The notes: generated by a model from the letters alone, not told the origin. A stretch of 64,000 nucleotides of DNA from Bactericera cockerelli (GCA_024516035.1 CM044958.1:21129568-21193567), one strand, 5' to 3'. Shown: positions 31,647 through 44,247, counted from the first letter of the stretch. Program-made: numbers and translations.

Positions 31647-32516
31647 GTAAGTAGTCTTGATATTCTAGTATTTTTGTTTATTCCCAAGGAAACACAATAA
31701 ATTGAACTTAATTTACCTTTCAATGTATTTTAATCATAGTTTGGGGTATCAAATAGTCATAAAACGATTTATAAACTTAATAATATCCAGAAGCTATCTT
31801 GTTAGAGGTTTTTAAGCACCCTCTGGAGTGGTATGAACGTCTTTTTCCATTGTAAAGGTCTCAAGTAGTATAATAATAGAGTAAATTCTTCGTAAAAATA
31901 TCGTAAACTGATAACGATAGCTGATAGTGATAAAAATTAAACGTAAAAATCAGTTTAATTGCTATTATTTAAAATTTCCCGCAAAAAAATATCGAAAAAG
32001 AGAGGCAATCGTCAAGCGAAAAATAACGACATTTGGCAATCGGTTGTCAAGTTTTGGTTTTGGTTATCGTGCTTTTAGTTATGGTTATCGTGTTTATTTA
32101 GTTATGGTTATCGTGTACGTTATCGTGAAAGTCCAAATTCCTAAATCGTGTGATTGTAGACATTGTAGTTGTCGCGGCGAATTCAGAATTCAGATTCAGA
32201 AACGGTAAATGAGGTGTGTATCGACTGTAGAGTAGAAGTACTCGAACTAGCTGAAATAGATAATTCTGTGCCTGTCATGTTCTTTTAAAAACAAATCCAT
32301 TTTCTTCTTTTTTGACTCAATTTGAACTTGCAACCCATGTAGAAAAAGGTTTTACCGCAAACAAACTTTCTGAAAGGATAACAAAATTGAACTCACATAT
32401 TGCCCATACTCTTCCCAGCATTGTTTCAAAATTGATGAGAATTTAAAATTTCCTGAGAAAATTTTGAATTCAAAATTCTAAAATAAAATGCTTGGACATG
32501 GGTTCATCTCCAATTA
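31647..32516 (+). other. Putative THAP-gene intron, no coding exon seen
   Basis: AT-rich. Near 32045-32125 TTATCGTG and GGTTATCGTG are repeated about five times. An open frame here (31927-32208) lacks a splice acceptor and any recognisable domain. Confidence 0.4.
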
Positions 32517-32879
32517 ATGAGGGCGTCTTGGAATCCATCTCATCAAAGATATCTGTCTTCCAGCCCTGTGTCTTCAATCTTAAATAATCAGCACACAATT
32601 GTGGTGGCATTTGTGGCGTTGTCTGTTGATCCTATGGAGTCATGGAGAGATCCCATGAAGACAACATACCTACATTACAATCAATTCAGAAGCATTGGGA
32701 TGAAGTGCAAGTCTAATCAATAAAAAAAACACATAGATATTTATAAACACAATTGACTCTGCTTGCTCTCAAGCTCTAATAATGAAAGAATCAAACTCCT
32801 GTTATAATCAAACTAGTTACACGCAATCCCTTCAAATAATATTGGTACACCACAAAACCATGCACTGGTAGTCAATTTT

Positions 32880-33005
32880 TCCTCATTAATTTGAGTTTTC
32901 GACCACATAATAATAAGACCCAGGGTTAGGTGGTAGAAAATGCTTTGAGCATTAACCTTGCCTGGTGGTTACCTTCCACCACCCACCACAGAGTATTATT
33001 ATTAC
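32880..33005 (+). repeat. SINE family A, 3' part
   Basis: CCACATAATAATAAGACCC, GGGTTAGGTGGTAGAAAATG, CTTTGAGCATTAACCTT and CAGAGTATTATTATTACA match the full copies at 47.6-47.8 kb (inverted) and 58.45-58.65 kb. Confidence 0.65.
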
Positions 33006-33443
33006 AGATAATTCTACTCTCCATCTATGTATTGCTCTCCACTTTGGATGTAAAATTACCAACAGTTTTAAATGTCACTGTGGCCGCATGGTCAAACAAG
33101 ATAGTATCCATGGACTCAGTTGTGAAAAAAGTGCAGGGCATTTTCCCCATCATTCTGATTGAAACAACATCATTTGTAATAGATTTGCAGCTAACTCTAG
33201 AAACTTTCAGAATAAGTGGAACAGGTGCAAATCAACTCAATTGGTATTACCCTGATTTATTGGTCAAGAGTAAGCAAATTCTTATGAGATGTGACATGTT
33301 TGGACACACTTGCTGAATCATATGTAATGGTATCATCCACTCAAGCTGTATCAGCAAAAGAACAACATGTTCAAAGAAACATGCCAAGTACATAAATCTG
33401 AAAGACAGTGTTTATACATTTAAGGGACTGGCAGTGGAAACAA

Positions 33444-34124
33444 TAGCGGTTTTTTTTATGGAACGAAGCGAACCGAAGCTGACCTGGTCACTGAAATTCA
33501 CTTTTTTATTTGACCGGAACCGAAAAATCTGACCAAAGTGGACCGGCTCGTTCGTTCGGTCATGGGTTTGGTTCATAAGAGAGAAGAAGTGGATAAAAAA
33601 TCATAATATTATTATTTATTTTCACACCATTTTTTTTTTTTCAAAACTCCCTGTTATGTGAAGAGTTTTTTGAGACACTACCTACGCATTAGTTTAGACA
33701 TTTTCTTTTCTCTTGACTTTTTATTCTCTACTGATTCCTGTATCTTTATTTAGTGCTAGTTATAATTTTATTTTATTCAATTACTTTTGTCTATTACATG
33801 GTCACTTGATGGATATAAGTTTATATAGAGTAAAAAACATAGGTAATCAGTTTTTTATGAGATTGGGGTTTTCATATAGATGTTGGGTAATTAAAATTTA
33901 AGCCATTTAAGGTCCAATGGAATTTGATTAATTGAATAAAATCAAAATGAAATCAACAGTCGCTTGTTTTCATTTTCATTTCAAAAGCAAAATTGTAAAC
34001 ACACCACCGAAAATGTAAATAAACCAGAGTCCCAAAATCACTTTTTTTTATTCTTCAAATCTTGGTTGACCAGAGTTGACGAGCGGTCTCGGTCAGGCTT
34101 TCGTTCACATAAAAAAAACCGCTT
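33444..34124. mobile_element. MITE inside LINE relic
   Basis: TAGCGGTTTTTTTTATGGAAC at the left and GTTCACATAAAAAAAACCGCTTA at the right are inverted termini. Pairing continues with GAAGC...CTGACC..GGTC versus GACC...GGTCAGGC. LINE-like coding text is found on both sides, so it inserted into the LINE. Confidence 0.65.
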
Positions 34125-34284
34125 AATGTGTCCTTTCTATAAAGAGATAAAAGATTTTATTGACATGATTGGTACATTGCTAATAGAGAAAATTGAATAG
34201 AAATGCCAAATCCTTCCTATTTTTGTCATAGTTACTGGAAAACATTGTAATGAAACAAACAAAACACAAATCTTGATAAAAAAG

Positions 34285-34445
34285 CAACATCCAGCAAAGT
34301 GAAGACTTTCTAATGCTGACATTTGGGCTCAACCCAGTCTAGGTGAGGTTAATGTGCAATGTGGGTAGTAGGCTTCTGAGCTTCCTGTGAATGCTAGGTA
34401 ACACTCCCGTCTCAAGATGACATTGCTTTTAAATGAAACATAATA
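34285..34445 (+). repeat. 5S-derived SINE, truncated
   Basis: CATCCAGCAAAGTGAAGACTT, CTAATGCTGACATTTGGGCTC, CCCAGTCTAGGTGAGGTTAATG and ACACTCCCGTCTCAAGATGAC match the family body in order. The 5S-like head is lost. Confidence 0.55.
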
Positions 34446-36808
34446 CTATTCAATTTCAGTTAATGACTTTACCAGTAAGCTAATATTGTAGTTTACATCT
34501 GGCACTTTGTTTTCTTTTAAACTTACAAAATAGTAATTTTTTTTCACCAAGTGACAGTTTGGTGAGTTAGTGCTAAATATTTGAACACCAGCTAATTTAT
34601 ATATTGCTGAACTATGTATTATGAGATTGTACTTCTGATTCGAATTTTATAGATGAATCTGTATGGAATTTTACAAAAACAAGTAAAACAGATATTTCCA
34701 AGACCAGCAAGCATAATTCATATAAGAAGTTCTCAAGACTATTGACACACTCGATTTCTAGTTCCAGATTCTTTTACAGAATCTATATTTTCTTATAAAC
34801 ACGTTGGACGCCTGAGTCCCATATGTGGGCCTCAGTAAATTTGTTGAACTGGCCTGAAACCCATATAAAGGTTTCAGACTCCATAAGAAATACATTGTAA
34901 CTGAAACACAGATATGAGATTCGGGCTCATTTCAAATGAGTCTTGTTAAGTCCCACATGTGGGACTCAACAAGACTAACATATCTAACATATGGCTCGGC
35001 ATTGAACGTGTTAAAGATGAGTGTTTTTAATAGCCATTTATTCTGTAGCCATGAAACGAGAGCTACTGTAGACACTTATGTTCTGTGTTGTAGCCTACCC
35101 ATTCCATGGTACGCCCCCCTGAACAAGAAATGACACAATACTTTGCATTTTAGGTGCTGGGCGAATGAACACAAGCACACCACCAATGAAGCACATAATT
35201 TTTTAAATTAAAACAAATTTTTACAAGTAATTTTTGTTACACTCAATTTCACACCCTTTTGGGATTGTGAGATTTTTCCATCTTAGATTATGAGTGTGGC
35301 ATATCAAATCAGTCTACTTTTAAGTGCTAAACATGATAATAATAGTAGTTAATAATTTTACTAACTTCTTGGGTCCCCTGTACTTGAGATTCAAAAAAAT
35401 ATTAAAAATAAAAACCTATAATATTTCTATCATGTTAAAAAACCTAAAAATAGACTGATTTCATATGCTGAACTCCTAGTCTAAAATGGTAAAAATCTCA
35501 CACTCTCAAAATGTTGTGAAATTGAGTGTGACAAAAATTGCAAGTAAAAAAATGAATATTAAGGTGTCCATATTATGGTCCCACCCTATCCCCCTTATCT
35601 TAAGAATGGCTGTAAATATAGAAAAATGCTTAAACTCGTAGTCCTAAATTTTTAAGGGAATTAGGTTTCAAAAAAAAAAAAAAAAAAAATGCCTACACTG
35701 ACCCAGTCAGGTTGGACATGGACCAACTATCAAATCCTAAATGGAATGCTATGTCTTGTGGCCTATTGTTTTAAAGGCTTCATTGAGAGAAATTCATAAC
35801 ATTAAAAAATTAGTGAGTCACAACTTACCGTTCTTGAGAGACAGAGTTGGCCGTCCTGGCTTATACCCCTTATACATATAACTCATTAACCATAATTTTC
35901 AGAAGAATAATTATTTTTGTTGCTAACTCCTTTCATTGAGAACTTTTGAACAAGGTATAACTCAACCTATTCTGTTGATGTTAGTTTCTGGTCAGTTTTG
36001 TCAGCAGCCGGACATCCAGCAGCAAAAGTTTTAACTCATAAACAAATTGAGTTATACCTTTTTCAAAAGGTCTTGATAAAAGGTGTTAATGTCAACAAAA
36101 ATTATCCTTCTGAAACGGGGGGTTAACCATTTATAAGTCAGATCATAGGAATATTAGCCAGGACAGCCAACCATGTATCTCAAGAATAGTATGTCATAGC
36201 TCACTAAAATTTGTTGCAATTTACATGAGGCAATTTAAATTGCCACAAGAAAACAATATGCCACAAGATGTACCATTCCATTTAAGATCTTAATGTTGGT
36301 CCGTGCCCAGCCTGAATGGGGCAGTATAGGAAATTTTTGTTGTTGTTGCTGAAACTAAATCCCTCAAGAAATTATGGCATATGGGTTTTTGCGTTTTTCT
36401 ATATATTTAGCCAGTCTTGAGATACAGAGTGTGGGATTTTATGGATACCCTGTATAAAGTTATAAACACCATAAAAGTAAGTTCCTTCATCTTTAGATAT
36501 ATGAAATCCTGGTTTCAAAAGCTTCAGAGGGGGTCTAGTAATTTCCTCCAGTGAATATGCCAGTTTTATCATACTAATACCATTTCTTCTATTTTATTTT
36601 TTGCATTTCTTTAACAAAATGTTAGATTTAAAATTTTGAAACTTAAATTATTATCTATGATTGAAACTTTACAGAATTTTTTTTTCAGAACCCTTCTAAA
36701 GTTATGAGGTGGTATTTTTGTATTTAAATGCATTCGTTCATGAAATAGCATCATATCATTGCTCAGTATTTGTGTAAATGTTCATGGGTAACATTTTATT
36801 TTTTCCAG
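34446..36808 (+). other. AT-rich region with SINE fragment and a fold-back
   Basis: 35013-35185 is a - strand fragment of the SINE seen whole at 46.65-46.97 kb (shared GTAGCCATGAAAC and GGTGCTGGG). 35573-36452 is a fold-back with ~400-base arms whose right tip is GGATACCCTGTATA and whose arms share CTTGAGA(G/T)ACAGAGT and GGACATGGACC-like text; its centre is near 36010. 35665-35690 is poly(A). The region ends with TTTTTTCCAG, the acceptor of the next exon. Confidence 0.55.
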
Positions 36809-37018
36809 TCAAATGTGGTGTGTGTGGGAACAGGCGCTTGTCAGCCCTCAACAATCCTCATCTGTGCAAAAAATGTTATCAATTCTGTCTGACAGTGCAA
36901 TGTAATAAGCTGCCTATGAGGTGTCGGCAGGATTCGAGTTGCTTGAAATTCACTACCACCCAATTTTGCCCTGATCACATGTATCAAAAATGTCTGCAAT
37001 TCATTGACATCAATAACG
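36809..37018 (+). CDS. Unrecognised gene, exon with first nuclear-receptor-like Cys/His module
   Basis: Acceptor ATTTTTTCCAG; donor AATAACG|GTAAAC; enters and leaves in phase 1. It encodes KCGVCGNRRLSALNNPHLCK, then KCYQFC..., CRQDSSC and FCPDHMYQKC. The zinc-ligand spacing is C-x2-C-x13-C-x2-C-x15-C-x5-C-x8-C-x2-H-x4-C. The nuclear receptor DNA-binding domain has C-x2-C-x13-C-x2-C-x15-C-x5-C-x9-C-x2-C-x4-C, so only one spacing and one ligand (His for Cys) differ. Trithorax in Drosophila is a known non-receptor protein with a variant of this domain, but I do not see its other features. The function is not known. Confidence 0.7.
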
Positions 37019-38148
37019 GTAAACAAATAACTAGATTATCATTGAGTCTATTATATACAGAATGTAGCCAAACTGGTTGATATACATACAGGTTGTACAA
37101 GTTTTTTTTTTTTTTTAATAGACATTTTCAGAATTAACTCAAAGAGAAATTCCAATGCTCATTAAAAGTCAGGAAATTCAGATACAGTCAGGAAAAAATT
37201 GGTAAAATGAAAATGGTTAGGGAAAGTTAGGAATAATCAAGAAACACGACTAAAATCAGGAAAAGTCAGTTAAATTTCCAGTTTTCTCTTAATACATATT
37301 TCTAGCTTTTGTTGAACTAAACAGAAGTGGCTGAGAGAAGTGTATTCGTAGCCAAGGGGAGTACTTTGAAGGGGACTACTTTGAATATTTTTTGCACATT
37401 TATAATAAAAAGTTATTGAGATAGTTCTGGAACTTTTTGATCTGACCTTGTATCTTAGATGGGGTTTGTACCTCACTTAATTCATAGTAACTGCAAGGTT
37501 AACACCCCTGTCCAAGGACGTTCAATTAAGAATATTGGCGCACTGTCAGTGCACCAGAGTATATTACACGAAAAACTTCGACCTGTATTCAGATTATTTT
37601 GTTTTGTATAAAAGAAAACAGATTAAAGAGTTACATTCAATACAAGAAAAAAGTTTTTAAAAATATGACAACTCTCAGAAAGAATATGTAAACATGCAAA
37701 CACACAGAATTTTAGAGGTGTTTTAGAACACACTCAGTTAACTGTTTTCTTCTTATCTTTCAATTTTTCTTAAAAATACAAAAACCTAAAGATTTTAATT
37801 TCAATGTGACCTCCTATTTAATAAGAGGAAAAAGATTAAATAAACAATACATTGAAGATGTTTTAAACAAAACCTCAAAAATACGTTAAATTGCATGTTT
37901 AAATTTTTCGTCTAATTGCTTGTATTGAGTGTAAATCCTTAATTTGTTTTCTTTTACACAAAACAAATATCTGAAAATGTTATCTACAAAGAGAAATCAG
38001 CTTGCGTTTCTCTAATTGAGTGCTCCAGTGTAATTGCTAAAAGTTTCAAATGGAAGGGACATTGTTGCTAAGTTATAATCATTCTCGTATGCAAAACTTT
38101 TTTCTGATCTTAATATCTCTCCGCCGAACTGATGAGAGTTTACAGTAG
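37019..38148 (+). other. Intron, no gene seen
   Basis: AT-rich with a T14 run near 37100. The last five bases before the Gypsy LTR are its target duplication AGTAG (38144-38148). Confidence 0.6.
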
Positions 38149-38321
38149 TGTGGTGAAATTCAGTCAATCTTTCAGCACTGTATTTCGGCCAGCTCTAAAC
38201 GAACTACTTTTCCTCCTCAGTTTAGAACCTAATCGAATCATTCATCACTCTGCTAATTTCTGTTGAATAAAACTTAACCTAAAGTTGTCTTTGTTAAAAT
38301 GAAAGTCTTTTTCATTCTACA
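38149..38321 (+). repeat. Gypsy 5' LTR
   Basis: 173 bases, TG...CA ends. It contains GAATAAAACTTAACC, with an AATAAA polyadenylation signal near its 3' part. The body differs from the 3' LTR at one position noticed (TTTCGGCC versus TTTTGGCC), so the insertion is young. Confidence 0.95.
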
Positions 38322-38398
38322 ATTTATTCAACAGTTTATTTTCTATGTTTCAATTTAGTTTTCTTCCACCAAATTCTTCTTCGCCTGCTCCCACTAAA

Positions 38399-40357
38399 AT
38401 GGACAAATACTTACGTCCTGAACGCTTCGATGTAGAACCGACCTCTTCATCAGCAGACAAAGAGTGGACTCACTGGAAGAAAACGTTTGAAAATTTCTTG
38501 TCTCATGTGAAAGACGCAAAGGCCGAAGACAAGTTACAACTCCTTACGAACTACATCGCGCCTAACGTCTTCACTCTTCTTGATGGTAATACGACCTTCG
38601 ATGCCGCCATTCAAGCTCTAGAAACCTTGTATGTCAAGCCTAAGAATGTTATTTATGCACGACATTGCTTAGCATTACGTCAACAGAATGCTGGTGAAAC
38701 CGTCGACCAGTATCTACAAGCTCTGGAACAACTAAGCAAGGACTGCAAGTTCACATCTGTTTCAGCAATAGAACACAAAAATGAATATATCAGAGACACT
38801 TTCATTGGAGGACTCTCAAGCTCTCATATAAGACAGAGGCTTTTGGAGAATACTACACTTACACTTGAACAAGCATTTGACCAGGCCAGATCCCTTGAGT
38901 TAGCTCAACATCATTCTGCTACATATGTAACTCAAGCTTCTTACACTGAAGTTGCTTCTACACAGCCGCATACGGATACCGTGGCCTCATCGTCTGGAAA
39001 ACCCTGCTTCTTCTGTGGAAAATCGTGGCATTCAAGAACTGCATGTCCAGCTAAGGAAGCTGAATGTACAAATTGCAATAAACTTGGACACTATGCACGG
39101 GTGTGTAGATCCAAAAAGCAACTCAGGAAAACGACTGCAACAACAAACCATGATTACACAGCAATCATAAATAAAAAGATTGAACCAGCTACAACTGCTG
39201 CTTCTCCAAACAGTCTGAACAAATCAATAACACCTATTCGAGTCAATGATATACTTCTTAATGGTTTGGTGGATACTGGATCATCTCTGAGTTTTATTAA
39301 TGAAGCTTTAGTCAAGAAGTGCAGATTGAAAATTCTACCATATGAAGGATCAATTTCTATGGCAAACTCTTCTCTATGTACTCAAATTAAAGGACAATGC
39401 AAGGTTGATTTAAAAGTTGCTGAACATTCATACAATAATATTTACTTACTCATAATGAAGAACCTTTGCTCAGATGTAATAATTGGTCATGATGTACTCA
39501 ACAATCATTCTACTTTGGAAATTGCATTTGATGGATCCAATCCACCACTCAAAATATGTAATTTGGCAACATTAAAAGTGAAACCTGTCTCTCTGTTTAC
39601 AAATTTAACAGAAAATTGCAAACCGATCATCACAAAGTCAAGGAAGTACTCAAAAGAAGATTCCGAATTTATTGACACCGAAATCGAAAAGCTCTTAGAA
39701 GAAGAGATAATTGAACCCAGCAACTCATCATGGCGAGCACAAGCTTTTGTTGTGCGTGATGGGAGACACAAACCACGCATGGTGATTGATTATTCAAGAA
39801 CAATAAATCAATTCACACAATTGGATGCTTATCCACTTCCCCGAATAGATGTCATTATTAGCAAAGTATCTCAAAATGAAGTGTTCAGTGTAATTGATTT
39901 GAAGAGTGCTTACCACCAAGTTCCAATTTTGGATTCTGAAAAGCAATTTACTGCTTTTGAAGCTGCGGGAAAACTCTACCACTTCAGGCGCATTCCATTT
40001 GGAGTCACTAATGGTGTTGCTGCTTTTCAAAGAACAATAGATTACATTGTTGAAGCAGAATCACTGGAGAAAACATACCCGTATTTAGATGATGTGACCA
40101 TCTGCGGAAAAACTATAGAAGAACACAATAAAAATCTTGAAAAATTCTTTTCGGCTGTTGAAAAGTATGATTTGACAATCAACAAAGAAAAATCTAAATC
40201 CTCCATGAAAAGCATTAGTCTCCTGGGCTACACTATATCCAATAAGACAATCAAACCAGATGCAGAACGCCTCAAACCACTCCTGGAATTACCACTGCCC
40301 CATGATGTCTCAGCTCTACAGCGAGCTATAGGCATGTTTTCATACTGTAGCAAGTGG
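38399..40357 (+). pseudogene. Gypsy gag-protease-RT, 5' part, truncated by insertion
   Basis: The likely gag start is MDKYLRPERF at 38399; 18 more codons are open upstream but lack family features. In order: a gag capsid-like region; two zinc knuckles of C-x2-C-x4-H-x4-C form near 39005-39110 (CFFCGKSWHSRTAC, CTNCNKLGHYARVC); an aspartic protease with LVDTGSS near 39268; and a reverse transcriptase with VIDLKSAYHQV near 39890, FGVTNG near 40000 and YLDD near 40082. The frame is uninterrupted up to the inserted hAT element. The whole lies in an intron of the Cys/His-module gene in the same orientation. Confidence 0.92.
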
Positions 40358-42447
40358 CAGTGGCGGCTCGTCGGGTGAAGACACTGAAGACATTTTCACC
40401 TAATTTTGAACAGTGAAAACACTACTCATAATCCCTTGAACATGGCACAATTGATCCAACTCAAAGAAAAAAAAAAAAAAGAGTAAGCTTTGTGTAAAAT
40501 AGATCAATGCTGCTTAACATTTCATGTTACTTTCCAAGGAGAACACCAAATGTGAAGACAATTCGAAATTGTCTTCAGTTGTCCTTGAATCAACCAATCA
40601 GAGTTGAGTATTTCCAAGTAGGTATCATGAAATATTAGGCAAGAGCTATATCTATGTAATATGCTACTGAGGACAGTCGTCAGTTGTATTCAGTTTACAT
40701 TATCTACACGACCTCATACGAAATGTCACGAAGCCACCATGTGCGATGTCATGTGTTTTTGATATTAACATTGTTGCCAGTAGCATTATGCCAGACCTAG
40801 GAAACCAGTCAATGATTTAGCCTCCCATATCTAGCACAATCTTGTAATATTAAAATAATAATAATAATAATAACGTAGGCGTTAGGAAAGCAGGATTTTG
40901 TGTCAGGAATTTTGGATATTATTTCTCATTTTTTGGGTTCTAGTTTTGTACATAGTTACTAAACGATAGCCGATACCAATAAATTTTAACTATTTATGTA
41001 TCTTGTCAACTATAGTCTTAAAAAGGACATCTCGATTGAAGTCAAATCTCGGAGATAATTATTTAATGTAGGTACCGAAATTGAGCCAAATAAGATAATC
41101 TGGTATCCAGTTGTTCCAAGAAGTTTTTAAATAGGGACAATGGTGGTCCTGTTTAAGATCCTGACTATGGAGCCACTTTAAAAAAATCATGAAATTAGAC
41201 GTGTTGAAATGAAATTCTCAAGAGAAAATTCTGTTCAGGCGGTGTAGTATTATTTTTTAAAATAAATATACGTCTTACATGATTTGAGGGATTTCTTTAA
41301 ATTTAAAATATAGCTCTTGAAGTTTGTAGAAATTTAGCTATGAAATTAACTTGGCAACATTGTATCTCTTATCTTTAGAATGTAAACAAAAGCGCACTTT
41401 TTAAATTTTATTAGATTATTTTCAAATCTTCTCAACGGTAATTAAGTGACTTTTAATTGGTGTAACTAGTTAATAAAGTTATTTCCCAGTATTTGATACA
41501 GGATAGAAACATTATTCCTACCTGATCTGACCTGTGCTTTTCATAATAAGTTGAATATGAAGTAGCTATGTACTTCTTTCAGTGTCAGAAATAACATTAT
41601 AATTATGCAGGTTGCAGGTAGCTAAGCACACAGCTTCCAGTGAAGTACTTAAAATTATAAGGCAATATCTGTGTTTTTCATAAATAGTCATTTAAACATC
41701 AATGGTAACACAAATTTAAGCTGATTTTATATTTGTAGTAAGTATGTTTTCTTAGATTTATTTTGTAATCTGGTGGTGGATTTTCTTTTAGTCTTCAACT
41801 AACTTTCTTTCCTTCCCAGTTCTAACCCCTCTTTAAAATGTTGTACCTACCTATCTACTGAGGTATAATCCTAATATTTTTATTTTAATTCCTTTTTACC
41901 AACTTTTAGTTAATAATTTTTATTAAGATGAATAAATATTTTTTATTAAGATGAATAATTAATAACAACATTTCAAAGAAACAATGAGATTCCCACAAAA
42001 TCATGGGGTTCAAACATTAAAAGTAACCCCATTCAGATTAAGAAGTAATGAGGATATGAAAGATATTATGATTACTGGATGTCCAATTTCTAACCACCAC
42101 TAAAAAAGTAAAGCAAATGCCTGCCCCACAGCCATACAGTTCAAGCCTGAATGGCTTATGAAAAATGAATGGCTGTGTACCAGCTCAAGTGTTGACAAAT
42201 TGTTCTGCTGGCCTTGTTTATTTATTAAGTACCAAGTGTTCTCCAAAAAAAGTACCTATAAAAACTTATATGATGCAAAACTGGTATGAGAGAAAATCAT
42301 GCTTTGCAGGGAAACAGCCATAACTTACAATGGGCTGTGTTTATGAGACCATAAGAACTAAGATCTGATAAATTAATAATTTTATTTTTTCAATACTTCT
42401 GGGTATAATTTGTCTTCACCTAGTCTTGAAGTCAGGAGCCGCCACTG
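40358..42447. mobile_element. hAT-type non-autonomous element inside Gypsy pol
   Basis: Termini CAGTGGCGGCTCGT and its near complement GGAGCCGCCACTG are flanked by 8-base GCAAGTGG at 40350-40357 and 42448-42455. CAGTGGCGG ends and an 8-base duplication are hAT hallmarks. A second inner match (TGTCTTCACCTAGT versus GAAGACATTTTCACCTA) lies just inside the ends. The 2.09-kb interior has no ORF above background, so it is a deletion derivative moved by a transposase from elsewhere. Confidence 0.9.
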
Positions 42448-44057
42448 GCAAGTGGATTCCAAAATTTTCAGAGAAAATAAAACCACTCCTGCAAGTTAAA
42501 CCGCCATTGAACTACGAAGCCATTAATATGTTTAAATCTTTGAAAGAAGAAATATGTCGTGCTTCAACAGGAGCGATTGTAGATGAAGCTCCCTTTACTG
42601 TTGAAACGGATGCATCACAATTTGCAATTGCAGCAACCTTGAGTCAGATGGGTCGACCAGTGGCTTTCTTCTCCAGAACGCTCAATAAAGCTGAACAAAA
42701 TCATTCCTCTATAGAGAAAGAAGCCTATGCGATTGTAGAATCAGTAAGACACTGACGACATTACTTGATGGGAAAACCTTTCAAAGTAATAACAGATCAA
42801 AAATCTGTCTCATTCATGTTTGAGCAAAAACACAACAGTAAGATCAAGAATGAGAAGATAATGAGATGGCGTTTAGAGTTATCATGTTACAAGTTTGATA
42901 TTGTTTATCGTCCTGGAAAAGAAAACGCTCCAGCTGATACTCTATCCCGCATTACTGCTTCCATCAACTCCAAGCCTAATCTCAAGGAGATTCACAACAG
43001 TCTCTGCCACCCTGGTATTACGCGCATGGTCCATTGGATTCGTGCCAAGAATCTACCTTTCTCAGTAGAAGAAATAAAGGAAATGATTGAAGCATGTGAT
43101 ACTTGTTCTCAACTTAAACCTAGATTTTTCAAACATCAAGGTCAACTCATAAAAGCAACATCTCCATTTGAAAGGTTGAACTTGGATTTCAAAGGACCAC
43201 TACCTACCAACTCAAGAAATAAATACATTCTCACTGTGGTGCATGAATACTCTCGCTTTCCTTTTGCTTTTCCTTGTGCGGACGTAACATCGCAGACAGT
43301 AATCAAGCATTTGCAAAGCATTATTAAGATGTTTGGTATTCCTGCTTATATTCATTCTGACAGAGGAGCAGCTTTCATGTCAGCAGAACTAAAATCATTT
43401 CTCACTCAAAATGGCATTGCTACAAGTCGGACAACACCATACAATCCCAGAGGAAATGGTCAATGCGAACGCTACAATGGGATCATTTGGAAAACAGTGA
43501 TGCTTGCTCTCAAGACACGAAACATGAATACAAACCAATGGGAAATTGTGATAGATTCAGCTCTTCATGCTATACGGTCTCTCTTATGCACTGCTACAAA
43601 TGAGACACCTCATGAGCGCATGTTCAACCATCCTCGTAGAACATACTATGGAAACTCCATGCCAGCTTGGTTGACGAAACCTGGTCCAGTCCTTCTGAAG
43701 AAATTCAACCAGAAAAGTAAATATGATCCTTTGGTTGATGAAGTCGAACTTCTTGAAGCTAATTTAGAATATGCCCATGTAAGACTCCCTGATGGAAGAG
43801 AAACTACAGTCTCTACTCGAAATCTCGCACCTGCTGGAGAAAAAGAAAATGCTATCTCAAATCAGGAGGATATAGAAATTCAGACTCCAGAAGTTGTAGC
43901 TAATGAAGAAGCTGAAATAGGTGAACAAGAAGTCTTGCCTCCTATTGAAGAAAGAATAATTCAAACTCCTGAAAGAAATATTCAAGATGCACCTGCCCGT
44001 CCAAGACGAGAAAGAAGGCGACCTATATATCTTCAAGATTATATAACTGATTTTTAA
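42448..44057 (+). pseudogene. Gypsy RNase H-integrase, 3' part, one nonsense codon
   Basis: The frame resumes directly after the hAT insertion. RNase H shows VETDASQFAIAATLSQMGRP near 42600. TGA at 42753-42755 sits between SVRH and RHYLMGK, where this family usually has Trp, so a single TGG-to-TGA change is likely. The integrase has the H-H-C-C zinc region (LCHPG near 43003, C-x2-C near 43095) and the D,D-35-E core at LDFKGPL (~43185), HSDRGAAF (~43355) and NGQCERYNG (~43460). A Pro/Glu-rich tail ends at TAA 44055-44057. Confidence 0.9.
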
Positions 44058-44069
44058 ATACAGGGTGAT

Positions 44070-44242
44070 TGTGGTGAAATTCAGTCAATCTTTCAGCACT
44101 GTATTTTGGCCAGCTCTAAACGAACTACTTTTCCTCCTCAGTTTAGAACCTAATCGAATCATTCATCACTCTGCTAATTTCTGTTGAATAAAACTTAACC
44201 TAAAGTTGTCTTTGTTAAAATGAAAGTCTTTTTCATTCTACA
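44070..44242 (+). repeat. Gypsy 3' LTR
   Basis: Nearly identical to the 5' LTR and followed by the AGTAG target duplication at 44243-44247. Confidence 0.95.
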
Positions 44243-44247
44243 AGTAG

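Larger units (their letters stand above)
32517..34270 (+). pseudogene. Non-LTR retrotransposon C-terminal relic
   Basis: Pieces of a conserved LINE C-terminus appear in order over changing frames: ASWNPSHQRYLSSSPVSS (32523), LHLCIALHFGCKI and CHCGRMVKQDSIHGLSCEK then SAGHFPHH (33020-33160), LAESYVMVSSTQA-like text (~33310-33350), and FYKEIKDFIDMIGTLLIEK (~34135-34195). The C-x-C...HGLSC..SAGRFPRH motif is frequent at the 3' end of such elements. A SINE at ~32725-33000 and a MITE at 33444-34124 break it. Stops and shifts show it is dead. Confidence 0.6.
38149..44242 (+). mobile_element. Gypsy-type LTR retrotransposon, complete but disabled
   Basis: Two 173-base LTRs (38149-38321 and 44070-44242) start TGTGGTGAAATTC and end CATTCTACA, differing at very few sites. 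The 5-base target duplication AGTAG lies at 38144-38148 and 44243-44247. The order gag, protease, RT, RNase H, integrase is Gypsy-like in a single frame. The element is dead: a hAT-type element splits pol and one in-frame TGA interrupts the RNase H region. No envelope frame exists, because the integrase stop is 12 bases before the 3' LTR. I see no obvious tRNA primer site after the 5' LTR. Confidence 0.95.

Noticed and set aside
31927..32208. Second THAP exon (KFPAKKYRKREAIVKRK reading after FHK)
   Set aside because: The text looks tempting but there is no AG acceptor before it, and the C-x2-H and Trp of the THAP domain are missing.
34653..34797. Small exon encoding ESVWNFTKTSKTDISKTSKH
   Set aside because: It follows a possible TATAG acceptor and is Lys/Ser-rich like the gene downstream, but no convincing donor keeps phase and the frame soon stops.
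44058..44069. Envelope gene in the Gypsy element
   Set aside because: Only 12 bases separate the integrase stop and the 3' LTR.
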